Positions 16,221 to 23,354 of a DNA stretch of 43,734 bases are shown piece after piece. Location of the stretch: assembly GCA_034399355.1 (NCBI GenBank), contig JAXMMT010000018.1:1-43734 (forward strand), written 5' to 3'. Source of the DNA: UBA2279 sp034399355 (GTDB lineage: Bacteria > Actinomycetota > Coriobacteriia > Anaerosomatales > Anaerosomataceae). Within the stretch, counting starts at the first letter, position 1, and every line of letters starts with the position of its first letter. The position numbers and the translations under genes were made by a program. Below the pieces are notes generated by a model. That model saw only the letters and a list, made by a program, of their open reading frames with translations, was not told the origin of the DNA and ran no database searches.

Positions 16221-17510
16221 ATGGATTCTCAGCAGCTCACGACCATCACTGGGATCATCGACAAGAAGATGAACCGCCAGCTCAAGCAGTATCTGGACAT
16301 CTGCACACGCTGCGCGATCTGCAAAGACGCATGCCACCAGTACGTGGGCACCGGGGACTTCAAGTACCTCCCCGCCCGTCGCGCCGAGCTGATCCGCCAG
16401 ATCTACAAGAAGTACTTCACGAAGACGGGTGAGTTCGTGCCGGCGCTCTACGAGGCACGCGATCCCGACGAAAACCTGCTTGAGGAGCTCTACGAGTCGA
16501 CGTACGCATGCACCGGCTGCCGCCGCTGCATGTACTACTGCCCGTTCTCGATCGACACCGCCTGGATCCTGTCGGTGGCCAAGGCGATACTCATCGCTGC
16601 CGGCATGGGCAACGAGATGCTGGGCCAGCTTGCGGACGCCGCGATCTTCAAGGGCGATAATGCCGAGATGTTCCACGACGTCATGATCGACGGCTTCAAA
16701 GACATCGAGAAGGAGGTCCGTGAGATCACGGGCAATCCCGAGGCCAGCATCCCGGTGAACAAGGAGGGCGCCGACATCCTCTACGTCGCCCTCGCTGGTG
16801 CACACACCATCCGGCCTGCGGCGGTCATCTTCGAAGAGGCCGGCGCCAGCTGGACTATCTCGATGTTCGAGGCGGCCAACTACGGCTTCTTCTATGGTGA
16901 CGCCGAGAAGGCACGCTTGATCACCAAGCGCTACATCGACGAGGCCAAGCGCCTCGGCGTGAAGGAGATCGTCGTGCCCGAGTGCGGCCACGCGTACCGT
17001 GTCGCCGAGTACTTCTATGAGGCGTGGTCAAAAGAGCCGATGCCTTTCAAGGTGAGCCACATCCTCGAGAAGGTGGATGAGTACATCAAGGCGGGGCGTA
17101 TCAAGGTGGACAAGGGCCTCATCAAGGGCACGGTCACCTACCACGACCCGTGCCAGATCGGACGCAATGGCGGCATCTTCGAACAGCCGCGCGACATCGT
17201 GAAGGCGGTCACCGATAACTTCGTCGACCTCACACCCAACCGCGAAAAGCAGTGGTGCTGCGGTGGTGGTGGTGGCATCGTCGCCATGGAGGAGTTTACA
17301 AAGACGCGCCTGGCTTCGGGCATCAAGAAGGTCGAGCAGCTCAAGGCAAGCGGAGCCACCGTGCTAGCGTGCCCGTGCGAGAACTGCCGCCTGCAGATCG
17401 GGGAGCTCAACGAGATCCACGACCTCGGGCTTGAGATCTGGCAGGTCGTCGATCTCGTAGTCGCAGCTATGCCGCTTCCCGGCAACAAGAAGGAGAGCGT
17501 TTCCGAGTAA
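16221..17510 (+). CDS. DsrK/HdrD-like iron-sulfur subunit
   Basis: A 429-residue cytoplasmic iron-sulfur protein. Two ferredoxin-type [4Fe-4S] motifs are present: C28, C31, C34, C38 and C97, C100, C103, C107. Two CCG domains follow, the first with ECGHAY and HDPCQIGR (C255, C311), the second with WCCGGGGG and CPCENC (C346, C347, C384 to C389). In HdrD and DsrK these bind the non-cubane [4Fe-4S] cluster that reduces disulfides or trisulfides. With the haem b subunit encoded just upstream it should couple menaquinol to a thiol/disulfide substrate, possibly carrier-bound sulfur. DsrC, the usual DsrK partner, is not in the window. The operon ends here at a terminator. Confidence 0.88.
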   Translation: MDSQQLTTITGIIDKKMNRQLKQYLDICTRCAICKDACHQYVGTGDFKYLPARRAELIRQIYKKYFTKTGEFVPALYEARDPDENLLEELYESTYACTGCRRCMYYCPFSIDTAWILSVAKAILIAAGMGNEMLGQLADAAIFKGDNAEMFHDVMIDGFKDIEKEVREITGNPEASIPVNKEGADILYVALAGAHTIRPAAVIFEEAGASWTISMFEAANYGFFYGDAEKARLITKRYIDEAKRLGVKEIVVPECGHAYRVAEYFYEAWSKEPMPFKVSHILEKVDEYIKAGRIKVDKGLIKGTVTYHDPCQIGRNGGIFEQPRDIVKAVTDNFVDLTPNREKQWCCGGGGGIVAMEEFTKTRLASGIKKVEQLKASGATVLACPCENCRLQIGELNEIHDLGLEIWQVVDLVVAAMPLPGNKKESVSE

Positions 17511-17532
17511 CCGACGCGAAGATCGAGCGCGA

Positions 17533-17570
17533 ACGAAGGACGTCGGGCAACCGGCGCCTTTCGTTTCTTC
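17533..17570 (+). terminator. Intrinsic terminator of the arsR-dsrK-like operon
   Basis: A 14-bp stem (17533-17546 with 17551-17564), including two G-U wobbles and one mismatch, closes a GCAA tetraloop of GNRA type and is followed by TTCTTC. Wobbles occur on the plus strand, consistent with that direction. Confidence 0.65.
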
Positions 17571-17601
17571 GAGGTGCGCTACGAGCGTGCGGGGCGCGCG
17601 C

Positions 17602-18441
17602 TCACGCGTCACGTGCGGCCCTCAACGCCGCGGCCAGGGTGGCGATTTGGAGCGGTTCGGTGAGTCCGCCATCGTCGGCGAGCAGTAGGCCGCCGGACTT
17701 CGCGAGCATGCCGGCCCGACTGCCGAGCACGGTCGCTTTGGGAGACCCCTGCCCGAGCTCAACCGTCTGCAGTCCACCTATCACTACGAGCCCCGCCTTG
17801 CGCGCAGCCAAGAACAGGTGCTCGAACCCGTCGAAGTCCAGACCGCCTCCCGCATGTACACCGCCGAACCCGGCTCGGGAGATCGCGCTCAGCAGTAACC
17901 GGATGTCTCCGTCTGAGTGCAGTACGGTCGGGACACCGAGCGCTGACGCGGTGTCCACCAGACGCTTGAGCCGCGGCAGGAGCACCTCGATCGCGAAGTC
18001 CGGCGCGACGAGAGGTCCTTGTCCCCCCGCCAGGTCTTCCGCGATGACGACTGCGCGCGCGCCCAGATCCACGCCATCGCGAATCCGGTCCGCGATGGCG
18101 TCCATCCGCTCATCGATACGCTCCGCGACCTCGTCCGGACATGTCAGAGTGGCACGCAGCCCCTCGGTGATGCCGTACTCTTGGATGACGGGCCACAGGG
18201 GTCCATCGACCGCCCAGAATGGTGCGACACCTATCTCGAAAAGCGCCGCAACGGCCTCCGCAGACCGGGGTTCACAGCACGGGACGAACGCAAAGTCCGC
18301 CTTGAGTTCACGGCACGCCTCTGCGAGAGCATCGGCCGACCCCACCTCTTTGCGAGACAACGAATCGAGGGCCTCACCAGGTATGAACGTCAACCCGAAG
18401 GCGAAGGGAGTGCGCTTGAACTCGAGCACGTTGGATGCCAT
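17602..18441 (-). CDS. Uroporphyrinogen decarboxylase-like (URO-D fold) protein
   Basis: A 279-residue member of the URO-D/methylcobamide methyltransferase superfamily (COG0407-like). Recognisable blocks are ARAVVIAEDLAGGQGPLVAPDF, the LPRLKRLVDTA helix, VLHSDGDIRLLL and GFGGVHAGGG. The HSDGD motif replaces the HxCG zinc motif of methyltransferases such as MtaA, so a zinc-dependent methyl transfer is not supported. It is shorter than true HemE (about 340), and the HemE active-site N-terminus is absent, so haem synthesis is unlikely. Proteins of this kind are often near corrinoid enzymes; none is visible here. It has its own leaderless-type promoter, and the substrate is unknown. Confidence 0.75.
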   Translation of the reverse strand: MASNVLEFKRTPFAFGLTFIPGEALDSLSRKEVGSADALAEACRELKADFAFVPCCEPRSAEAVAALFEIGVAPFWAVDGPLWPVIQEYGITEGLRATLTCPDEVAERIDERMDAIADRIRDGVDLGARAVVIAEDLAGGQGPLVAPDFAIEVLLPRLKRLVDTASALGVPTVLHSDGDIRLLLSAISRAGFGGVHAGGGLDFDGFEHLFLAARKAGLVVIGGLQTVELGQGSPKATVLGSRAGMLAKSGGLLLADDGGLTEPLQIATLAAALRAARDA

Positions 18442-18453
18442 ATGCCAAGTGTA
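18442..18453 (-). promoter_or_regulatory. Leaderless-type promoter of the URO-D-like gene
   Basis: On the minus strand TACACT (18453-18448) is followed by six bases and the ATG. No ribosome-binding site is present upstream of the start. Confidence 0.45.
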
Positions 18454-18468
18454 GCAGCAGGTGCGCCG

Positions 18469-18933
18469 TCAGAGCAGACCAACGCCAGCGAGAACGCCTT
18501 CGGCCAGTATCCACACCAGCACGAACGCGCCACACACGCCCAGCGACACGCCGAGAAACGCCTTCTTGCGATCCATGCCGAGAAGCCACGCCGCCGCAGT
18601 GCCGGAGTAGGCGCCGGTACCAGGAAGCGGTATCGCCACGAAGACCGCCAGCCCGAAGACGCCATACTTCTCGACGAGCGGGTGCGCCTTGACGCGGATG
18701 CCCTCGAGCTTGCGGTGCAGCCAGGAGCCTTCAGGGATGCGATGGTAGACCAAATCGAGGAAGAGTGAGCCCGGCCAGAAGATTGCGAGGTTCGCGAGCA
18801 AGATCAGTGGCAAATAGACCTGCTCGCCCTGTTGCACCGCAAGCGGGATCGCGGCACGCAACTCGATCCATGGCACCCACGTGAGTGCGATGTACTTCAG
18901 GTACGGCGGGAGCTGCAGCAGCAGTTCCTTCAC
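18469..18933 (-). CDS. Small membrane protein of the COG2426 'small multidrug export' family
   Basis: A 154-residue membrane protein with about four hydrophobic segments. The GTG start at 18933 is chosen because AAGGAGG lies four bases upstream, and it overlaps the upstream stop as GTGA. Family marks are the N-terminal TWVPWIELRAAIPLA and the central block FGLAVFVAIPLPGTGAYSGTAAAWLLGM. Despite the family name, transport of drugs is poorly supported; the fold is related to DedA/SNARE-associated proteins. The GTGA overlap makes translation coupled to the unknown protein upstream. It lies 27 bp before the URO-D-like gene. Confidence 0.8.
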   Translation of the reverse strand: MKELLLQLPPYLKYIALTWVPWIELRAAIPLAVQQGEQVYLPLILLANLAIFWPGSLFLDLVYHRIPEGSWLHRKLEGIRVKAHPLVEKYGVFGLAVFVAIPLPGTGAYSGTAAAWLLGMDRKKAFLGVSLGVCGAFVLVWILAEGVLAGVGLL

Positions 18934-19313
18934 TCGGCCTCCTTCGACCAAACGGCGTAGATCTTCTCGACTTCAGACTCCCAAAACACGCGTGGGTCAC
19001 TCACGTCCCTACCGAGACGTTCCGCGTGTCGAAAGTACCCAGCTCCCGGCAGCCCGTCGCCGCCCTTCTTCGTGACGAGCGACGCGAGCATCGTACCGCG
19101 CGCAGCATCCTCTTCGCTGCACACCTCCCCGAGCATCGCCATCAGTGCCCAGGAGTACGGGCGCAGCTGAATGACGGTGACGTCGGTGCACAAGCCGGAG
19201 TATGTCGTCGTCTCGCGACGGCGTGCGTGTTCGATAAGGACATCTTTCACCTGGCGCTTCGCGGCGTCCCAGCCCTCACGCGCGAAGCCCCAGCGGGTGT
19301 TGCTCTCGGCCAT
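18930..19313 (-). CDS. Conserved hypothetical protein
   Basis: A 127-residue cytoplasmic protein that I do not recognise by name. The start at ATG 19313 (MAESNTRWGFAREGW) is set by a GATACT box six bases upstream and because a longer frame would run into the divergent gene. It has an N-terminal helical part (WDAAKRQVKDVLIEHARRR), then TTTYSGLCTDV and a segment LMAMLGEVCSEEDAARGTMLASLVTKKGGDGLPGAGYF in parts. The last part resembles small actinobacterial proteins that share a K-GDGLPG-GFF-type motif. No catalytic motif or membrane segment is visible. It is coupled to the COG2426 gene by a 4-bp overlap. Confidence 0.7.
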   Translation of the reverse strand: MAESNTRWGFAREGWDAAKRQVKDVLIEHARRRETTTYSGLCTDVTVIQLRPYSWALMAMLGEVCSEEDAARGTMLASLVTKKGGDGLPGAGYFRHAERLGRDVSDPRVFWESEVEKIYAVWSKEAE

Positions 19314-19325
19314 GGGCACAGTATC
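19314..19325 (-). promoter_or_regulatory. Leaderless-type promoter of the 127-residue protein gene
   Basis: GATACT on the minus strand (19325-19320) is six bases before the ATG. It is divergent from the promoter at 19371. Confidence 0.4.
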
Positions 19326-19370
19326 GCACAGCACGTGCGGCACAGCGCCCTCACCGGACTGCGGACGGCG

Positions 19371-19382
19371 TATCATGACGGC
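19371..19382 (+). promoter_or_regulatory. Leaderless-type promoter of the GGQ-domain gene
   Basis: TATCAT (19371-19376) is six bases before the ATG at 19383. No ribosome-binding site is visible. Confidence 0.4.
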
Positions 19383-19742
19383 ATGGACAGCGACTACGTC
19401 ATGCCGGACACCGACGAAGCCCTGCTCGCGGAATGCGACGTGCAGGTCTTCCGCGGCACGGGCCCGGGCGGCCAGAGCGTCAACACGACCGACAGCGCCG
19501 TACGACTGAAGCACCGTCCAACCGGCATCGTCGTGACTGGCCGCCGCGAGCGCAGCCAGTACCTCAACAAGAAAGCGTGTCTCGCGCGCCTGCGCGAGCG
19601 CATCACCGAAGCACAGCATGTCGATCCCGAGCGCATCCCCACCCGCAAGTCACGAACCGTTAAGCGCGCGATGGTGGAGTCCAAGCGAGTCGCCGCGCGC
19701 AAGAAGACTCTTCGCAAGCAAGTCGCGGCCGACGAGGAGTGA
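19383..19742 (+). CDS. ArfB-like GGQ-domain peptidyl-tRNA hydrolase (release factor-like)
   Basis: A 119-residue protein containing only the catalytic domain of a class I release factor. The GGQ motif lies in FRGTGPGGQSVNTTDSAVR, which shares a 15-residue stretch with the RF2 in this window. There is no stop-codon recognition domain. The C-terminal tail is basic (RKSRTVKRAMVESKRVAARKK) in the way the ArfB (YaeJ) tail is, which inserts in the empty mRNA channel. This points to stop-codon-independent rescue of stalled ribosomes. It starts at ATG 19383, probably on a leaderless transcript. It converges on the tmRNA gene, 48 bp away. It could also be a release-factor-like protein with another role. 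Confidence 0.82.
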   Translation: MDSDYVMPDTDEALLAECDVQVFRGTGPGGQSVNTTDSAVRLKHRPTGIVVTGRRERSQYLNKKACLARLRERITEAQHVDPERIPTRKSRTVKRAMVESKRVAARKKTLRKQVAADEE

Positions 19743-19753
19743 AGCGCGCAGAA

Positions 19754-19781
19754 GGGTCCGCCGGCTACTGCCGACGGACCC
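19754..19781 (-). terminator. Terminator hairpin downstream of ssrA
   Basis: A 12-bp stem (19754-19765 with 19770-19781) has a 4-base loop. The single non-Watson-Crick pair is G-U on the minus strand and C-A on the plus strand, so it favours ssrA termination. It is followed by TTC only, and may serve both convergent genes. Confidence 0.55.
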
Positions 19782-19790
19782 CGTCATTGG

Positions 19791-20140
19791 TGGTGGAGGC
19801 GCGGAGAATCGAACTCCGGTCCACAATAGACCCCTAGGAAGCATCTCCAGGCTCAGTCACCGCTTGGGTTTCGGTCGGGGTGACGCGCCGTGACCGGCGT
19901 ACCCTTCCCTAGATGGATCACATTCCCTGATCGCATACCATCATCGGCGATCCCGGTAGTCTCCTTCAATGACGTCGGGGCCGGTGACGGAGACTCTCAC
20001 CGGGCGACGTCGCTACTTAATTAAGCAGCGAGTGCGTAGTTATTGTCGACGTTTAAGCGTCGGTACCCCTGTTTAACGAGGCGAGGAGACCTCGGCCTGC
20101 TTCTTCCCTCAGACCTATCGTGTCGAATCCAGTCGCCCCC
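19791..20140 (-). ncRNA. ssrA: Transfer-messenger RNA (tmRNA)
   Basis: On the minus strand the 5' end GGGGGCGACTGGATTCGAC and the 3' end GGAGTTCGATTCTCCGCGCC...CCACCA form the tRNA-like domain: a 7-bp acceptor stem (one G-U pair), T-arm and encoded CCA. The length is about 350 nt, as for one-piece bacterial tmRNAs. The tag reading frame ends YALAA followed by TAA TTAA at 20023-20018. Reading back gives VDNNYALAA, possibly with one more N; the resume codon is not certain. The tag directs rescued proteins to ClpXP. smpB lies just upstream on the same strand. Confidence 0.96.
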
Positions 20141-20146
20141 GGAATC

Positions 20147-20161
20147 GACGTTGTCAACGTC
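20147..20161. repeat. Perfect 15-bp palindrome between smpB and ssrA
   Basis: GACGTTG, one central base, CAACGTC. The one-base centre rules out an RNA hairpin of this full length, so it looks more like a dimeric protein-binding site or part of the tmRNA precursor leader. No binding protein is identified. Confidence 0.5.
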
Positions 20162-20186
20162 CGTCCCGCACGCATGCGGGTGCATC

Positions 20187-20217
20187 AGTATATACCCGCG
20201 AGGCATGCTGCGGACAA
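20187..20217 (-). promoter_or_regulatory. Candidate ssrA promoter
   Basis: On the minus strand TTGTCC (20217-20212) and TATATA (20194-20189) are 17 bp apart, with an overlapping TATACT. A start near 20182 would leave a leader of about 40 nt, containing a CCCGCA/TGCGGG hairpin at 20165-20180, to be removed by RNase P. Confidence 0.5.
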
Positions 20218-20234
20218 TGCGGAGCGTGCCACAC

Positions 20235-20705
20235 CTACTGACCGCGCGCACGCTCCTTGAGCGCGCGTTCCACATCACGCTTGTGGTCGCGTTCGGCAAG
20301 CGACTCGCGTTTGTCGTAGAGCTTCTTGCCCTGCGCGAGACCAAGCTCCACCTTCACAAGATTGTTCGCCGAGAAGTACAGCTTGAGGGGAACGAGCGTG
20401 TAGCCCTTCTCCTTCGTCTTGCCGATGAGGTAGCGGATCTCCTTCTTGTGCAGCAGGAGCTTGCGCGTGCGGTCTGGCTGGACGTTGGAGCGGTTGCCGT
20501 GGCTGTACGCCGCGATGTGCACGTTGTGCAACCACACCTCGCCTTTGCGGACGATTGCGAAGGCGTCGCGCAGCGTGGTGCGGTTCTCCCGAAGTGACTT
20601 AACCTCGGTGCCGAAAAGCGCGATGCCCGCCTGGAAGGTCTCTTCCACGAAGTAGTTGTGGAACGCCTTCTTGTTGCTGGCTATGAGCTTCTCTTCACGG
20701 GGCAC
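20235..20705 (-). CDS. smpB: SsrA-binding protein SmpB
   Basis: Binds tmRNA and delivers it to stalled ribosomes. It has 156 residues from a GTG start at 20705 (VPREEKLIASNKKAFHNYF), with TGAGGA seven bases upstream; the longer frame enters the histidine kinase gene. Family marks are FEAGI-like FQAGIALFGTEVKSLRENR, the loop SHGNRSNVQPDRTRKLLLHKKE, and a basic C-terminal tail (KKLYDKRESLAERD) that folds into the mRNA channel. ssrA follows 95 bp downstream, a common arrangement. It is 10 bp after the histidine kinase stop and may be partly cotranscribed with it. Confidence 0.96.
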   Translation of the reverse strand: MPREEKLIASNKKAFHNYFVEETFQAGIALFGTEVKSLRENRTTLRDAFAIVRKGEVWLHNVHIAAYSHGNRSNVQPDRTRKLLLHKKEIRYLIGKTKEKGYTLVPLKLYFSANNLVKVELGLAQGKKLYDKRESLAERDHKRDVERALKERARGQ

Positions 20706-20715
20706 AGGGCAGTCC

Positions 20716-22149
20716 TCACGCAGTTGGCGCGTCTCTGCCCACGGGCAACGACAGCGTGAAGGTCGAACCAGACCCCAGCACGCTTCGGGCAGTGATGTCA
20801 CCACCCATGAGCCTAGCGAGCCTACGCGAAACTGCCAGTCCGAGTCCAGCCCCACCGGTGATCTCGTGGCCACCTTCCGAAGTGGCGCGGAAGTAGTCAT
20901 CGAATACCCGCTCTGTGTCGCAGGCGGCGATGCCGCATCCGGTGTCTTCCACTTCGACGACGATGCGCGATTTCTCACGACGCGCTCGCACCTTCACATG
21001 CCCGGCCTCGGTATATTTCAGCGCATTGCCGATGACATTCAGCAAAATCTGCTCGGCACGGAAACGGTCGCCCACGATCTCTCCCACAGAATCGGCGCCG
21101 CTCACCTGTACCCTGAGGGACTTCGCATCGGCTGTCGGTCCCAGTGTCTCGACGACGCGCTCGACGAGCCGTCCGATCTCGAAGTGCTGCTCCTCGATCT
21201 CCAGGTGCCCGGAGTCGATGCGCGCGATGTCGAGCATCTCCTCGACGATATGGAGGACATGTCGGCCGGACTCGCCGATGAGACCGATCTGCTTGCACTG
21301 CTCCTCGTTCAAGTTGCCCGCAGCACCGGCGCACAGGATGTCTGCGAACCCGATGATCGCACTGAGCGGCGTCCGAAGCTCGTGGCTCATGGTGGCAAGG
21401 AAGCGCACCCTCATAGCGTCGCGGTCATGCAGCTCGTTGTTGAGCTCCTCGAGCAATGAGTTGGACTCCTGCAGTTCCTCGACGAAGCTCTCAAGCTCTT
21501 CTGCAGCCTCCGAGAAGCGGCGTTCGGCGATCGTGCGCGCGGTCACGTCGATCAGTACCGCACAGATGTAGTGGCGCCCGTCCAGGACAAGGTCGGTGCA
21601 CTGCGATTCCACCACGCTCTCACCTGACGCGGTCAACTGGTTGACTGGCACGACCGACTCTTTGGGCGTCGTGTCATCCGGAGCTGCAAAGTCCCGGAGT
21701 CTGCGACCCACGAGTTCGGCCTCTGGGAAACCGTAGAAGTGCGAGGCCCCGCGGTTCGCCTCGACGATGGTACCCGCCCGTGCGTCAATAAGCAGCATCA
21801 CGGCACCATGGTCGGAGAACATAGCGTGGAAACGCGCCGCTAAATGCTCCGCCTCACGGCGACGAGCAGTGACCTCCTCGAAGAGCGGACGGATGAGCAG
21901 CACCGCCGCGAGCATCAACAGCGCGACCAGCAACGAGACAAGTCCTTGGCCGAGGACGCCGTCGCCTGTTTGTCCGGCGTCGAACCACAGCTGGAGCGTC
22001 ATGAAACGTCTGATAACCTGGAACACCATGGCTCCGGAGAGCAGCACCCATGGCGAACGAAGACCGGTGGTGCGTATCAGCATGAGCGCGAAAATCGCAG
22101 CCAGCAATTGTACTGCGATGGAAGCGGTCAGAACCAGCGTGGCCGACAT
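20716..22149 (-). CDS. Membrane PAS sensor histidine kinase
   Basis: A 477-residue kinase. Three N-terminal hydrophobic segments (about 5-26, 34-52 and 68-90) anchor it in the membrane. A PAS domain (about 104-205) and a coiled coil (206-245) lead to the H-box MSHELRTPLSA with phospho-acceptor H256. The N-box NVIGNALKYTEAG, G1 box VEDTGCGI and G2 box GGAGLGLAVSRRLA are complete, so it should be active. No response regulator lies next to it, making it an orphan. The start ATG at 22149 has GAGGTG five bases upstream. A run of nine C bases lies 21-29 bp upstream of the start in the leader. Confidence 0.9.
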   Translation of the reverse strand: MSATLVLTASIAVQLLAAIFALMLIRTTGLRSPWVLLSGAMVFQVIRRFMTLQLWFDAGQTGDGVLGQGLVSLLVALLMLAAVLLIRPLFEEVTARRREAEHLAARFHAMFSDHGAVMLLIDARAGTIVEANRGASHFYGFPEAELVGRRLRDFAAPDDTTPKESVVPVNQLTASGESVVESQCTDLVLDGRHYICAVLIDVTARTIAERRFSEAAEELESFVEELQESNSLLEELNNELHDRDAMRVRFLATMSHELRTPLSAIIGFADILCAGAAGNLNEEQCKQIGLIGESGRHVLHIVEEMLDIARIDSGHLEIEEQHFEIGRLVERVVETLGPTADAKSLRVQVSGADSVGEIVGDRFRAEQILLNVIGNALKYTEAGHVKVRARREKSRIVVEVEDTGCGIAACDTERVFDDYFRATSEGGHEITGGAGLGLAVSRRLARLMGGDITARSVLGSGSTFTLSLPVGRDAPTA

Positions 22150-22169
22150 AGTATCACCTCTACGGTTAG

Positions 22170-22178
22170 CCCCCCCCC
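22170..22178. repeat. C9/G9 homopolymer in the leader of the histidine kinase gene
   Basis: Nine consecutive C on the plus strand (G on the coding strand), 21-29 bp upstream of the kinase start codon. It lies in the 5' untranslated or promoter region, so length changes would affect expression but not the reading frame. Confidence 0.9.
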
Positions 22179-22220
22179 GACCTTCAGGACTCCCCGTAGC
22201 TAGCCTAACACGCCATCAGG

Positions 22221-23282
22221 TCACGGCGTGAAGTCTGTACCGGGCCCAAGACGCAGCGCGAACGCCGTGAGAAGCTTCGCGGTGCTTTCAAGATCTTCGA
22301 GCGACAGCACCTCAGTGGGCGTGTGCATGTACCTCAACGGTACACTCACAAGCGCTGCCGCCTTGCCGCCGCGGGACAGTTGGATCGCGTTCGCGTCGGT
22401 TCCTGTGCCGCGAGGCGCACCCTCGACCTGGTAGGGTATGCTCTCGGCCTCGGCGGCTGCACACAGGAGCTCGAACACACGTGGATTGATATTCGCCCCG
22501 CGCGCGATAGCGGGGCCAGCGCCGCACTTGACCTCGCCGTGCTTGCGCTTGTCGACGTCAAGGTAGTCGGTGGCGTGCGTAACCTCGATCGCGATGCCTA
22601 TGACCGGATCAACGCTGTATGCGGAAGTGGTCCCGCCGCGCAAACCGATCTCTTCTTGCACCGTAGCCGCGGCGATCAGGTCGCCCTTGGCGCCACCCGC
22701 TTCACGAACGAGCCTGAGCGTCTCGGCCGCGATCCAGGCGCCCATCTTGTCGTCGAACGCGCGGGAGACCGCCATGCTCTCACCGAACGTCTCCATGCCG
22801 ACACGGTACGTGACCGGATCGCCGATGTGGACGCGATCTTTGACTTCCTCACCGGGAAAACCGAGGTCGATGAACATCTTGTGCATCTTGACGACTTGCT
22901 TGCGCTCTTCCTCCTCGAGCAGGTGGACCGGCAGCCTGCCGAGCACGCCGAGCAACGGACCGGTGGCGGTATGGACGGTCACGCGCGCGCCCGGCAGAAT
23001 CTGCGGGTCATGTCCGCCGATCGGCTGGAACGCGCAGAAGCCGTCGTCGGTGATGTAGGTGACCATGAAGCCGATCTCATCGATATGCCCAGCGAGCATG
23101 ACACTCGGACCGTCGGCCGTGCCTTTGAGCGTGGCATGCACAGAGCCCATGACGTTCGTTTCAACCGTGTCCGCGTAGGGCGTGATGTACTCGCGAAAGA
23201 CCTTCGCTGCGGGCTGCTCGTACCCGGAAGGTGACGGTGCCTCGACCAGCGTGCGCAGGAACTCAAAGGATTCGGAACGCAT
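22221..23282 (-). CDS. M42-family metalloaminopeptidase
   Basis: A 353-residue M42 (glutamyl aminopeptidase/endoglucanase-like) peptidase, forming large tetrahedral complexes in studied members. The ATG at 23282 (MRSESFEFLRTLVEAPSPSGYE) has GGAGGAGG upstream. Metal-site motifs are LAGHIDEIGF, AFDDKMGAWIA, VQEEIGLRGG with the catalytic glutamate pair, EVTHATD and a C-terminal YMHTPTEV histidine. All expected ligands are visible. It lies between rnr and the kinase, 72 bp downstream of rnr. It likely degrades oligopeptides in the cytoplasm; substrate preference cannot be read from sequence. Confidence 0.92.
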   Translation of the reverse strand: MRSESFEFLRTLVEAPSPSGYEQPAAKVFREYITPYADTVETNVMGSVHATLKGTADGPSVMLAGHIDEIGFMVTYITDDGFCAFQPIGGHDPQILPGARVTVHTATGPLLGVLGRLPVHLLEEEERKQVVKMHKMFIDLGFPGEEVKDRVHIGDPVTYRVGMETFGESMAVSRAFDDKMGAWIAAETLRLVREAGGAKGDLIAAATVQEEIGLRGGTTSAYSVDPVIGIAIEVTHATDYLDVDKRKHGEVKCGAGPAIARGANINPRVFELLCAAAEAESIPYQVEGAPRGTGTDANAIQLSRGGKAAALVSVPLRYMHTPTEVLSLEDLESTAKLLTAFALRLGPGTDFTP

Positions 23283-23354
23283 TGAAATGCCTCCTCCGTG
23301 CACATCGTGACGTGAGCTGACAGTGTAGCGCCGGGCACACACATCCCGCCAGCC

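Noticed and set aside
17602..18441. True HemE (haem synthesis) assignment
   Set aside because: Too short and lacking the HemE N-terminal active-site region; only superfamily level is supported.
18885..19382. N-terminal extension of the GGQ gene (frame open from 18885)
   Set aside because: It overlaps the 127-residue minus-strand gene and lacks homology; the ATG at 19383 with a -10 box six bases upstream fits the family start.
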